The notes beneath the pieces are model-generated. The model saw only the letters and a list, made by a program, of their open reading frames with translations, did not search any database and had not been told where the DNA came from. From Deltaproteobacteria bacterium (GTDB taxonomy: Bacteria > Myxococcota_A > UBA9160 > JAJDAL01), in contig JAJDAL010000058.1 in the NCBI GenBank assembly GCA_029261875.1, forward strand, positions 1 to 44,342: a DNA stretch of 44,342 nt, read 5' to 3'. The translations under genes were made by a program, and so were the position numbers. Below, piece by piece: positions 15,768 to 24,242 of the stretch (the stretch's first letter is position 1; each line of letters begins with the position of its first letter).

Positions 15768-16325
15768 GTGGCGACCCCGCTCGCCCACACACTGGCGGGA
15801 TACGTCGTCTATCGGTTTGCGGGTAGCCGCGACCGGACGCTGCTGGTGGCCGCCGTGGTGCTGGCGGTGTGTCCGGACTTCGACTTCATTCCGGGGCTAC
15901 TCATCGATCAGCCGGTTCGTTTCCATCATGGAATCTCCCACAGTCTCGGTGCGGGAGTCGCGGTGGCGACCGCGGTGTGGCTCGCTCTGCCGGCGCTCCG
16001 GCGGGTCGGTGCGCGCGCCTGGTGGGTGCTGTTCGCCGCCTTCGCGACCCATCTCGGAATCGACTTCTGGGGACCCGACCAGCGGCCTCCCTACGGGATC
16101 CCCATCCTCTGGCCGATGGACGATACGTATCGCATGGCGCCGTTCCCGCTGATCCTGGGTGTGCGCCATGCAAACGAGATCACGGCGGATACCATGACCT
16201 GGGTCGGGCAAATACTGCACCCCTATAATCTTGCCGCCGTGGCGCTCGAACTCTTGTGGCTCTCACCGTTCGTGTGGGCGGCAAAGCGCCGCACCCGCGG
16301 CGGAACGGTCGGGGATTCGGACTGA
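15768..16325 (+). CDS. YdjM-like inner-membrane metal-dependent hydrolase
   Basis: 185 residues with about four membrane segments. Conserved polar residues in membrane loops mark the YdjM/DUF457 family: His6 in 'PLAHTLAG', 'CPDFDFIPGLL', 'HHGISHSLG', 'THLGIDFWGPD'. These His/Asp residues bind a metal in the family. The substrate is unknown; in glycan loci such proteins may act on lipid-linked intermediates. The GTG at 15768 follows the previous stop by five bases, and the asparagine synthase ATG directly follows its stop, so all are translated from one message. Confidence 0.8.
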   Translation: MATPLAHTLAGYVVYRFAGSRDRTLLVAAVVLAVCPDFDFIPGLLIDQPVRFHHGISHSLGAGVAVATAVWLALPALRRVGARAWWVLFAAFATHLGIDFWGPDQRPPYGIPILWPMDDTYRMAPFPLILGVRHANEITADTMTWVGQILHPYNLAAVALELLWLSPFVWAAKRRTRGGTVGDSD

Positions 16326-18269
16326 ATGTGTGGCATCTGCGGGGAGATCAACTATCGCGGCCTACGCGATGGGGGTGTGGCGCGGATGCTCGCCACGCTG
16401 CGGCATCGGGGCCCCGACGACGAGGGGCTCTGGAGCGAGGGACCCGCGGCTCTGGGCCACACGCGCCTCAGCATCATCGATCTCGATACCGGGCACCAAC
16501 CCGTCGGCAATGAAACGGGATCGATCCAGGTCGTCCTGAACGGCGAGATCTACAACTACGAAGAACTCCGCCGCGGCCTCATCGAACGCGGACATCAGTT
16601 CAAGACCCATTCTGACACGGAAGTGATCGCGCACCTCTACGAAGAGCGCGGAGTCGATTGCCTCGCGGAACTCCGGGGCATGTTCGCTTTTGCCCTGTGG
16701 GACGCCGATCAGCAGCGCTTGTTCGCGGCGCGCGACCACTTGGGTCAGAAGCCGTTCTTCTATGTCGACGAGGGCCACAGCTTGGCGTTCGGGTCCGAGA
16801 TCAAGTCCTTGTTGGCGCTCGATCCCTCCCTGCGCGAAATGGATCCCGAAGCGCTGAATCAGTACCTCACCTTGCGGATCATCACGCCGCCCCGCTCCAT
16901 GTTTCGACGGGTTCGCAAGCTGCCGCCGGCCCATTTCCTGACCTTCGACGCCAAGCGGGGGCTCGAGATCCAGCGCTATTGGGATCTCCGCTTCGAACCC
17001 AAGATTTCCGGCAGCGACGACGATCTGGTCGACGCCCTCGAAGAGCGCATCATCGAATGCCTGCGCCCCCACATGGTGAGCGATGTGCCCGTGGGGGCGT
17101 TCTTGAGCGGCGGCTTCGATTCGACCCTGGTCGTCGCGATGCTGATGAAGCACGTGCTGCGCGAGCCGCTCCAGACCTTCACCATCGGGTTGCCCTATGG
17201 GGAACACGATGAAGCTCCCTATGCGCGAATGGTGGCGGAGCAATACGGCACCCTGCACCACGAGAAGGTGATGACTCCGTCGCTCGTCGCCCACTTGCCG
17301 GACCTGGTATGGCATCTCGACGAACCCTCGGATCCGCTCTCGGTGTGTTCCTATCTGATCGCGAAGATGGCCCGGGAGCACGTGAAGGTCGTTCTGGGCG
17401 GGGACGGAGGGGACGAACTCTTTGGCGGCTACGATCGCTATTACGGCAACGTGTACGCTGACTACTACGGCGCTCTGCCGCGATCCCTGCGCGCCCACGT
17501 GGCGGGCCCGCTACTCGGCATGCTGCCGGACGGCGGGTGGTACAAGAGCGTGGGGCACCAGATGAAGTGGCTTCACCGCCTTTCGTTCTGGGAGGGCGGG
17601 GAACGCTACGCGCGGAGTCTCGGCTATTTCTATTTCGACGAGGAACGGCGCGCGCAACTCTACGGTGACGGCATCGGCGATTGGCGCAGCTACGACCCGG
17701 ATCGGGAATTGCGCGAAGCCTACGAGAACGCTCCGGCCAGCTCGCCCGTCGATCGGATGCTGTACGCCGACAGTCAGCTACGGCTATCGGATCATTCGGT
17801 CATGATTCTCGACCGGATGACCATGGCCCACGGTCTCGAGGCGCGAAGCCCCTTCATGGATCCGCGCCTGGCGGAATTCAGCGCTCAGCTACCGGTTCGC
17901 ATGAAGGTGCGCGGGAGGAAGCTGCGTTGGATCCAGCGGCGCCTGGTGGAGCGATATCTCCCGAAAGCGGTGGTGGATCGCCCCAAGCAGGGTTTCTCGT
18001 CGGCGCTTCCCTATATGTTGCGCGACGAATACCGCCTGCTGTTCGACCGTTTCTTGAAGGATTCGCAATTGGCGCGGGACGGGATCCTGCGCGGGGACTC
18101 CATCGCCGCCTTCGTTGCCGACCATTCCGCAGGCCGGGCGGACCACGGGAATCGATTATGGCTTCTCCTGAACAGCGAGATCTGGTACCGGATGTTCATG
18201 GGTGGTGAGACGCGCGAGACGTTGCACGCACAAATCGCTGGAACCGATGCCCCCGAGGCCTCGGCTTGA
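16326..18269 (+). CDS. asnB: Asparagine synthase (glutamine-hydrolysing), copy 1
   Basis: 647 residues. The N-terminal glutaminase domain starts with catalytic Cys2 (MCGICGEI), with 'HRGPDDEG' and 'LNGEIYNYEELR'. The synthetase domain has SGGFDS at 261-266, the ATP pyrophosphate loop, and 'LGGDGGDELFGGYDRY'. In surface-glycan loci such proteins often transfer an amide to a uronic acid or peptide, rather than making asparagine. Exosortase-type EPS operons commonly include an amidotransferase of this kind. Gap to the previous gene is zero; the next gene's TTG overlaps its TGA. Confidence 0.92.
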   Translation: MCGICGEINYRGLRDGGVARMLATLRHRGPDDEGLWSEGPAALGHTRLSIIDLDTGHQPVGNETGSIQVVLNGEIYNYEELRRGLIERGHQFKTHSDTEVIAHLYEERGVDCLAELRGMFAFALWDADQQRLFAARDHLGQKPFFYVDEGHSLAFGSEIKSLLALDPSLREMDPEALNQYLTLRIITPPRSMFRRVRKLPPAHFLTFDAKRGLEIQRYWDLRFEPKISGSDDDLVDALEERIIECLRPHMVSDVPVGAFLSGGFDSTLVVAMLMKHVLREPLQTFTIGLPYGEHDEAPYARMVAEQYGTLHHEKVMTPSLVAHLPDLVWHLDEPSDPLSVCSYLIAKMAREHVKVVLGGDGGDELFGGYDRYYGNVYADYYGALPRSLRAHVAGPLLGMLPDGGWYKSVGHQMKWLHRLSFWEGGERYARSLGYFYFDEERRAQLYGDGIGDWRSYDPDRELREAYENAPASSPVDRMLYADSQLRLSDHSVMILDRMTMAHGLEARSPFMDPRLAEFSAQLPVRMKVRGRKLRWIQRRLVERYLPKAVVDRPKQGFSSALPYMLRDEYRLLFDRFLKDSQLARDGILRGDSIAAFVADHSAGRADHGNRLWLLLNSEIWYRMFMGGETRETLHAQIAGTDAPEASA

Positions 18270-19438
18270 GGGATCCGCGTCATGTCTTGATGGTCAATTA
18301 CGAGTATCCGCCCCTGGGCGGAGGCGGCGGCGTCATCAACCAGCAGTTCGCGGAAGAACTCGCGGGGCGCTTGCCGGTGACCGTGCTGACCTCCGGCCGA
18401 GCGGGTTTGCCGCGGGACGAGCGCAAGGGCGATCTGCGAATTCACCGCATTCCCGTGCTGATGCGGAGCGCCGATGCGGTGGCGAGCCACGTCTCGATGC
18501 TGAGCTTCTTTCCCTCGAGCCTTTGGTACGGCCGGCGCATCATGGCAACGGAACCCGTGGACATCGTCCACTCGTTCTTCGCCATCCCTTCGGCGCCCAG
18601 TGGTTTGCTGCTGGCGCGCTGGGCCGGCTGTCCCCACGTCCTCTCGGTCCTGGGGGGCGACATTTACGACCCCAGCAAGAAACTCTCCCCCCATCGAACA
18701 CCGATCTTGAAGCAAACCGTGCGCGCGATGGTGCACCGAAGCGACCGTGTCGTGGCCGAGTCGCGGGACATCGCCGATCGCACGCGAATGATCTACGACG
18801 CGCCGGAAGTGGACCGAATCCCCCTGGCGCTCCACCCGTTTCCCTACACGAAGATTTCGCGCCGGGAGTTGAATCCCGATTTTTCCGACGATTCGATTCT
18901 CCTCATCACCGTGGGGCGCTTGGTTTCGCGCAAGCGCGTCGACGATTTGATCGACGCCGTCGCCCACATCGACGACGAGCGCGTCCGGCTGATCGTGGTG
19001 GGCGACGGACCCATGCGTGGCGAACTCGAGGCACAGGCACGGGATCGCGGCGTCGAAGATCGGGTTTCGTTCGCGGGCTTCGTCTCCGAGGAGCGAAAAT
19101 GGCAATTGCTGGCGGCGAGTGACGTGTACGTGTCCGCTACCTCGCACGAGGGTTTTGGCATCAGTTTCCTGGAAGCCATGGAAGCGGGCTTGCCGGTGGT
19201 GTCCCATGACTGTGGCGGTCACGTGGACTTCTTGAACGAAGAGGTGTCGTTTCTCGTCGAGTTGGGCAACAGCCTGGGGCTACGCGAAAAGATCACACGC
19301 ATCTGTGGCGATTTCGCGCTGCGAACGCGAATGGGCGCCGCGGCGCGCGACGAAGCCAAAAAATTCCACATCGACGCCTTTGCGGATCGCTATCTCGACC
19401 TCTACCGCGAGTGCCTCGAGGAGCGCGCCCGTGCCTAG
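18266..19438 (+). CDS. Glycosyltransferase, GT4 family
   Basis: 390 residues, GT-B fold. 'NYEYPPLGGGGGVINQQFAEEL' near the N-terminus is the acceptor-side loop, 'VGRLVSRKRVDDLIDAV' the start of the donor domain, and the E-x7-E motif is in 'SHEGFGISFLEAMEAG'. A retaining sugar transferase acting on a lipid-linked glycan at the cytoplasmic face. The donor is unknown. Start TTG at 18266 overlaps the asparagine synthase stop (TTGA), as expected in this operon. Confidence 0.9.
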   Translation: MRDPRHVLMVNYEYPPLGGGGGVINQQFAEELAGRLPVTVLTSGRAGLPRDERKGDLRIHRIPVLMRSADAVASHVSMLSFFPSSLWYGRRIMATEPVDIVHSFFAIPSAPSGLLLARWAGCPHVLSVLGGDIYDPSKKLSPHRTPILKQTVRAMVHRSDRVVAESRDIADRTRMIYDAPEVDRIPLALHPFPYTKISRRELNPDFSDDSILLITVGRLVSRKRVDDLIDAVAHIDDERVRLIVVGDGPMRGELEAQARDRGVEDRVSFAGFVSEERKWQLLAASDVYVSATSHEGFGISFLEAMEAGLPVVSHDCGGHVDFLNEEVSFLVELGNSLGLREKITRICGDFALRTRMGAAARDEAKKFHIDAFADRYLDLYRECLEERARA

Positions 19439-20198
19439 GCAAGAGGCCCAGGACCTCGAGAAGAGCAACTTCATCCGCAATCGCCTGGCGGATGCGGATC
19501 AATCGGATCTGCAGAAGTATCAATCTCTCATCATGGGGCGAACCGGTCTCGGTGCCCTCATCCACTATGAGGCGGTGACGGGTTTGCTGGGCGATCTGCC
19601 CGGCGGGCTTGGGCTGGTATTGCGGCGCCGCTTCTACCGTCCGTTGTTCCGCGCCATGGGGCGCGGCGTCATCATCGGTCGCGGTGTCGTGCTTCGCTAC
19701 GCGGATCACATCCATCTCGGGGACAACGTGGTGCTCGATGATCATTGCGTGATCGACGGCCGCGGTTCCGGCGAAGAGGGTGTGCGAATCGAGGACAACG
19801 CGATCATCAACCGCGGCGCCATCGTGCAATCCAAGGAAGGCCCGATCCGCGTGGGCGCACGCACGAGCATTGGAGCGGGTTCGGTCATCGTCTCCATGGG
19901 GGGCGTCGATATCGGGGCCGCGGTCTTGGTGGCCGGGGGGTGTTACATATCCGGCGGGATGTACCACACCGAACGAACGGATATTCCAATCTGCGATCAG
20001 GGCGTGTTCAGCCGGGGTCCGGTGGAGATCGGCGACGGGGGTTGGCTGGGGATGGGGGCGACGCTGCTGGACGCAGTCCGTGTAGGGCGCGGTGCCGTGA
20101 TCGGCGCCGGAGCGGTCGTGGCGCGGGATCTGCCGGATTTTGCGGTTGCGAGCGGAGTCCCCGCGGAATTGAAGCGCACGCGAGATCGTGAGACCTAA
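19431..20198 (+). CDS. Left-handed beta-helix acyltransferase
   Basis: 255 residues. The N-terminal part is helical ('LEKSNFIRNRLADADQSDLQKYQ'), followed by hexapeptide repeats from about residue 75: 'GVIIGRGVVLRYADHIHLGDNVVLDD', 'VRIEDNAIINRGAIV', 'IRVGARTSIGAGSVIV', 'VEIGDGGWLGMGATLLDAVRVGRGAVIGAGAVVARD', typical of LbH O-acetyl- and other acyltransferases. It likely acylates a sugar of the glycan using acyl-CoA. The GTG at 19431 overlaps the GT4 stop by eight bases and follows GAGGAG. Confidence 0.87.
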   Translation: MPRQEAQDLEKSNFIRNRLADADQSDLQKYQSLIMGRTGLGALIHYEAVTGLLGDLPGGLGLVLRRRFYRPLFRAMGRGVIIGRGVVLRYADHIHLGDNVVLDDHCVIDGRGSGEEGVRIEDNAIINRGAIVQSKEGPIRVGARTSIGAGSVIVSMGGVDIGAAVLVAGGCYISGGMYHTERTDIPICDQGVFSRGPVEIGDGGWLGMGATLLDAVRVGRGAVIGAGAVVARDLPDFAVASGVPAELKRTRDRET

Positions 20199-22911
20199 CT
20201 CTCCCGTCGGGTGGAGCCGGTTGTGGTTGTGCGCTGCGCTGCTCGCGATGAGCGCGTGCCGGGGCTCGTTCGAATGGGAAGAAGCCTCACCCGCCAGCCA
20301 GGGGCTGCGCGAGGCGTCCCTCGAGCAGCTTTGGGAAGGCCTCGTTCCGTTTCAGACGCGTGCGCTGCTCGTCATCCGAAACGACCGTATCCTGTTCGAG
20401 CGCTACGCCGCGCCTGCCCACGAAAACACCCTGTTTTCGGTTGCCTCCGTGTCGAAAGGCACGGTGGGGGCACTCGGCGTTCTGGCCGCCGTCGACGAAG
20501 GGCTGATCCGCATCGAGGACCCGGTCCACCGCTACGTGCCGCGCTGGATTGGAATTCCCGGCAAGCAGGACATCACGATCGCGCAACTCCTCAAACACAC
20601 GTCGGGGCTCGAGGACAGCGAGGAGGGCGGGGCTCCCCACTCGGAACTGACGGGCTGGAAGGGCGAATTTTGGAGTTATGGGCGGGACCCCCGCCGTGGC
20701 CACATCCCCTATCTGCATGCGCGCGACAAAGCGAAGCTCCTGTTCCCGCCGGGAACCCGTGCGCACTACAGCAACCCCGGCTACGCGATGCTGGGCTTGG
20801 CACTCGCCAAAAGTCTGAAGCGGTCGCGCTATTTCGATCTGGGACATCTTCTGCGCGACCGCGTGATGGAGCCCCTCGGCGTTGGGGCGCACGAGTGGGA
20901 ACTCAATCGAGACCTGATCTCCGAATACAACGGCTTGCGACTCGTGATGCCCTGGGGAGGCGCCCGCTATACGGCTCGGACCCTCGCGAAGCTCGGGCGA
21001 TTGTTGCTGCGAGAAGGAGATTGGGACGGAAAGCGGGTTCTCTCGAAATCCGCGCTGTCCCTGGCACTGACGGATACGGGGGATCCGGCGGGCAAGCGCC
21101 GGCCGGGGGTACCGCAATGGGTTCCAGGTCTGGGGTTCTCGCTCAACACGATGCGCCAGCTGGGACGTCTTCCGAGTGACGCATTCGCGAGCATGGGGGC
21201 CAATCATCAGGTTCTGTTGGTCGTCCCCAGTCAGGAATTGATCGTCGTGCGTTTGGGACGCGCGTGGCTGCGTGACCCCGACGGCGGAAACAAACACGCG
21301 GGGCTGGTTCGATACTTGTCGGACCCGCTGATGAACGCGATCGAGACAGAGAACGCTCCGATTCCTGCGGGTCCCGCGGCGAGCGCGCTTCCCGTCGGAA
21401 CCGAGCGCGCCGTGCTGTGCTGGCCCGCCCGGGCGGGGACGCTCACGGAGATGCGGAGTGGGAAGAAATTCGCGCGGGGTTCCCTGTCGGGAAATCCCCT
21501 GCGGCCGGTTCGCCGGGCTCTGATCGACGACGGTGAGGCGAACGCCGTTCGCGCCGAAGCGCAGTTCGAAGTCGATCTCCCGCTGGCGGGCGATTGGTAC
21601 TTGTGGGCGCGCCTCTTGAATCCGGGCGTCAAGCACAACCCCGAATTCGCTCCGGACTCGTTCTGGGCACAACTGGATTCCCATGACCAACGCGTTCTCG
21701 GCAACATGCCGGGTGACTGGGAGACCTGGCAGTGGCGCGGAACCGGCCCCCACCCGCTGCTGCTTGCCACCGCGCAAGCGGGCCCCCACACGCTGCGCAT
21801 CAAGAACCGCGAGGTTGCCGTCGACTTGCCCGCGGATGCGGCGCCGCGGATCGACGTGCTGCTGCTCACCAACGACCCGCGCTACGAACCCGCCGATGAG
21901 GACTGCTTGCCGCAACTCGACGCGCGCATACCCGCTGCAGCGCCGGTGCCCCAAAGCCAGCAGATCCGCGGAATCACCTGGGATGAGCCTGCTTCGGTTC
22001 GCCGCTTCGGTCGTCACGCGGACAATTGGCCCGCAACCGCGGCGGGTGAAGGAGTCCTCTACACCGCTTACGGGGATGGCTGGGCGTTCGACGATTCCGA
22101 GTCGGCCCCGAAATTGAGTCTCGGCTTCGCGCGGTTGTCCGGATCGCCGCCGCACATTTCTGGCATCAATCTATCGTCGCCTTCGGGCGAAGATCGTGGC
22201 GACGGAACGCGGGGCAAGAAGGCCAGCAGCCTATTGATGGTCGACGATGTCCTCTATATGTGGGTCCGCAACGCGGCTGCCAATGGGCGCGCAGCGACGC
22301 TCGCCTGGTCGGCGGATCGCGCTGCGACCTGGAATTGGGTGGATTGGCGGTTCGACGAATTGGGATATCCCGCGTTCATCCAGTACGGCGCAAACTATTC
22401 CGGCGCCCGCGACGACTACGTCTATTCGGTCTCACCGGACGGACCGAGCGCATACGAACCCGCGGATCGCATGCTCCTGCTGCGGGTCCCGCGCGAGAAA
22501 ATTCGCGACAAGGGGGCGTACGAATTCTTTGCGGGATTCGATGGCCATGAGGCGCCGCGCTGGACGAATCGCTTCGACCAACGGGAGGGCGTCTTCGCGT
22601 TCTCGGGCAACTGCGCGCGCTCGAGTGTCAGCTACAACGAGGGGCTCGGCCGCTACCTGTGGTGGCAACAGATCCCCAGCGGACTCGGAGGCGTGGATAC
22701 GCGTTACGTGGGCGGGTTAGGGATCTACGAAGCGCCGGAACCCTGGGGCCCCTGGCGCAGCGTGACGTACGTCCGGCGTTGGGACATGGCGCCCGGTGAG
22801 ACGGCCACGTTTCCGACGCCGTGGATGCGGGACGGAGGGCGCCGGGCTTACCTGCTCTTTTCCGGCGATGGAGTGATGTCGCTTCGAGGCGCAACTTTCG
22901 AACTTCCCTGA
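20188..22911 (+). CDS. Large lipoprotein: serine hydrolase (beta-lactamase-like) + beta domain + DUF4185-like domain
   Basis: 907 residues. A lipoprotein signal ends in Ser-Ala-Cys24. Residues ~35-400 form a beta-lactamase/DD-peptidase-like domain: Ser87-x-x-Lys90 (SVSK) and Tyr194-Ser-Asn196 are the catalytic motifs; the third Lys/His-x-Gly motif is not clear. Residues ~420-600 are beta-rich, with 'FEVDLPLAGDWYLWARLLNPG' and 'HTLRIKNREV' as in carbohydrate-binding or malectin-like modules. Residues ~610-905 resemble DUF4185, a five-bladed propeller-like domain ('NWPATAAGEGVLYTAYGDGW', 'SGINLSSPSGEDRGDG', 'EAPEPWGPWRSV'). I know no family with this exact order. It is likely anchored in the outer membrane facing a polysaccharide. 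Start GTG overlaps the acyltransferase end by 11 bases; last gene of the operon. Confidence 0.8.
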   Translation: MRPNSPVGWSRLWLCAALLAMSACRGSFEWEEASPASQGLREASLEQLWEGLVPFQTRALLVIRNDRILFERYAAPAHENTLFSVASVSKGTVGALGVLAAVDEGLIRIEDPVHRYVPRWIGIPGKQDITIAQLLKHTSGLEDSEEGGAPHSELTGWKGEFWSYGRDPRRGHIPYLHARDKAKLLFPPGTRAHYSNPGYAMLGLALAKSLKRSRYFDLGHLLRDRVMEPLGVGAHEWELNRDLISEYNGLRLVMPWGGARYTARTLAKLGRLLLREGDWDGKRVLSKSALSLALTDTGDPAGKRRPGVPQWVPGLGFSLNTMRQLGRLPSDAFASMGANHQVLLVVPSQELIVVRLGRAWLRDPDGGNKHAGLVRYLSDPLMNAIETENAPIPAGPAASALPVGTERAVLCWPARAGTLTEMRSGKKFARGSLSGNPLRPVRRALIDDGEANAVRAEAQFEVDLPLAGDWYLWARLLNPGVKHNPEFAPDSFWAQLDSHDQRVLGNMPGDWETWQWRGTGPHPLLLATAQAGPHTLRIKNREVAVDLPADAAPRIDVLLLTNDPRYEPADEDCLPQLDARIPAAAPVPQSQQIRGITWDEPASVRRFGRHADNWPATAAGEGVLYTAYGDGWAFDDSESAPKLSLGFARLSGSPPHISGINLSSPSGEDRGDGTRGKKASSLLMVDDVLYMWVRNAAANGRAATLAWSADRAATWNWVDWRFDELGYPAFIQYGANYSGARDDYVYSVSPDGPSAYEPADRMLLLRVPREKIRDKGAYEFFAGFDGHEAPRWTNRFDQREGVFAFSGNCARSSVSYNEGLGRYLWWQQIPSGLGGVDTRYVGGLGIYEAPEPWGPWRSVTYVRRWDMAPGETATFPTPWMRDGGRRAYLLFSGDGVMSLRGATFELP

Positions 22912-22960
22912 GCCGCGATTGGACGATTTCAGAAAAGCTTTCCCCGGTGGGATATTCCCG

Positions 22961-23104
22961 TCACCTCGGGGAGGGCTGCGATCCCCCGAAGGTGCCGCTC
23001 AGGAACTCGAGGACTTTGGCCTTTTCTCCCTTCAGGAGTTCGGGGTCCACGCGAACCGGAGGTTCCGCAATTTCTTCGAGGCCCGAGCGCGTCAAGAGCG
23101 CCAT
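22961..23104 (-). CDS. Short candidate ORF after the minus-strand glycosyltransferase
   Basis: A 47-residue frame from an ATG at 23104 (or a GTG at 23173 that overlaps the glycosyltransferase end) reads 'LTRSGLEEIAEPPVRVDPELL' and then 'KVLEFLSGTFGGSQPSPR'. It has protein-like composition and follows the GT4 stop by 23 bases, but no ribosome site is obvious. It could be a small downstream gene or a relic of a longer one. Low confidence. Confidence 0.3.
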   Translation of the reverse strand: MALLTRSGLEEIAEPPVRVDPELLKGEKAKVLEFLSGTFGGSQPSPR

Positions 23105-23127
23105 GCGTTTCGTGCCGGTGGGCCCCT

Positions 23128-24234
23128 TTACCGCAACACGTTGTCGAGTACGTCGAGCGTCTGGCGTGCGCACTTGGGCCAGCTGAATTCGCTCGCTCGG
23201 CGATGCCCGTTTTCGATCAGGGATTCGCGCAGGGCCGGGTCGGTCGCGATGCGTCGAATGCCCGCCGCGATGTCATCCACTTCGTCGGGATCGACCAGAA
23301 CGCCGGCGTCGCCGGCGAGTTCCGCTGTCCCGTGGCGATTCCCTGCAACCACCGCGCAGCCACTCGCCATGGCTTCGATGATGGGCAACGGGCAGGCCTC
23401 GTAGAGCGACGGCATCAAGAGCGCGTGAGCGAGAGCGAAAAATCCCGGAATCGCATCCCGGTCGATCCAACCCGGACGGATCACCCAGTCCGCGATTCCC
23501 AGGCGATCGATCTCGCCGACTTCGTCTTCGCACAACCAAGTGTGTTTTCCGGCGACGACCAGGGGGATACCGAGCTCCGGCCCGACTTGAGCATAGGCGC
23601 GCACCAAGCGACCGAAGTTCTTCGGCGGGTAGATCTGCCCCGCGTAGAGGAAGAATTTCTCCGGCAGCTTGTAGTGGCTTCGCACACTCTCCAGTTCGGC
23701 TTCAGTCTTGGTGCGGCGGAACGCTTCGTCCACGCCCAGGTAGATGGTCTGCACTTTGGATTCCGGCAAGCCGAGAAATTCGATCAGGTGGTTCCGAGTC
23801 GTGTCCGAGACCGCGATGATGTGGTCGGCGCTGCGCGCATAGCGGGGGATCAGGTGGCGGTGACTCATTCGGTCTGCCCACTTGGAACCCCACGGCATGA
23901 CGTACCAATCCATGCCGTGACTCACGAAAACGGTCTTGCAATCGGCGTAGAGGGGAACCGAATACTTGGGATTGAAGATCAAATCGAGTTTCTGGCGCCG
24001 CGCGATCTGTCGCATGGACCACTGATCCCACAACAGAATGTGCGGCGATTCGACCAGAACCTCCTCGACGCGATCCAGGTCGCCGAAACGCCCCATTTGG
24101 CTTGCATCGCGATACAGCAGGACGAACTCGTGGGGCGACTCGAGCTCGAGCATTTCCCGCAGCAGGTTCTCGGTGTAAACCAGGACGCCCCCGCCGTGCT
24201 GCGTCATATGTCGGAGCATGATGCCAATACGCAT
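23128..24234 (-). CDS. Glycosyltransferase, GT4 family
   Basis: 368 residues, GT-B fold. 'MLRHMTQHGGGVLVYTENLLREML' near the start, 'VSHGMDWYVMPWGSKW' and 'YAGQIYPPKNFGRLVRAY', with the E-x7-E motif in 'YEACPLPIIEAMASG'. It probably adds a hexose or deoxyhexose to a lipid-linked acceptor. The frame extends upstream to 24696, but the ATG at 24234 gives the canonical N-terminus and follows the SGNH gene stop by 8 bases. Last full gene of the minus-strand trio with the sulfatase-like and SGNH genes. Confidence 0.88.
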   Translation of the reverse strand: MRIGIMLRHMTQHGGGVLVYTENLLREMLELESPHEFVLLYRDASQMGRFGDLDRVEEVLVESPHILLWDQWSMRQIARRQKLDLIFNPKYSVPLYADCKTVFVSHGMDWYVMPWGSKWADRMSHRHLIPRYARSADHIIAVSDTTRNHLIEFLGLPESKVQTIYLGVDEAFRRTKTEAELESVRSHYKLPEKFFLYAGQIYPPKNFGRLVRAYAQVGPELGIPLVVAGKHTWLCEDEVGEIDRLGIADWVIRPGWIDRDAIPGFFALAHALLMPSLYEACPLPIIEAMASGCAVVAGNRHGTAELAGDAGVLVDPDEVDDIAAGIRRIATDPALRESLIENGHRRASEFSWPKCARQTLDVLDNVLR

Positions 24235-24242
24235 GGAGTTCT

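Noticed and set aside
20287..22155. 622-codon minus-strand open frame opposite the serine hydrolase
   Set aside because: Antisense shadow without protein-like features; the plus-strand frame carries a lipobox and SxxK/YxN motifs.
22912..22960. Intrinsic terminator between the serine hydrolase and the minus-strand genes
   Set aside because: A stem of TCCCCGGTG and CACCTCGGGGA has a bulge and no T tract; it is too weak to call.
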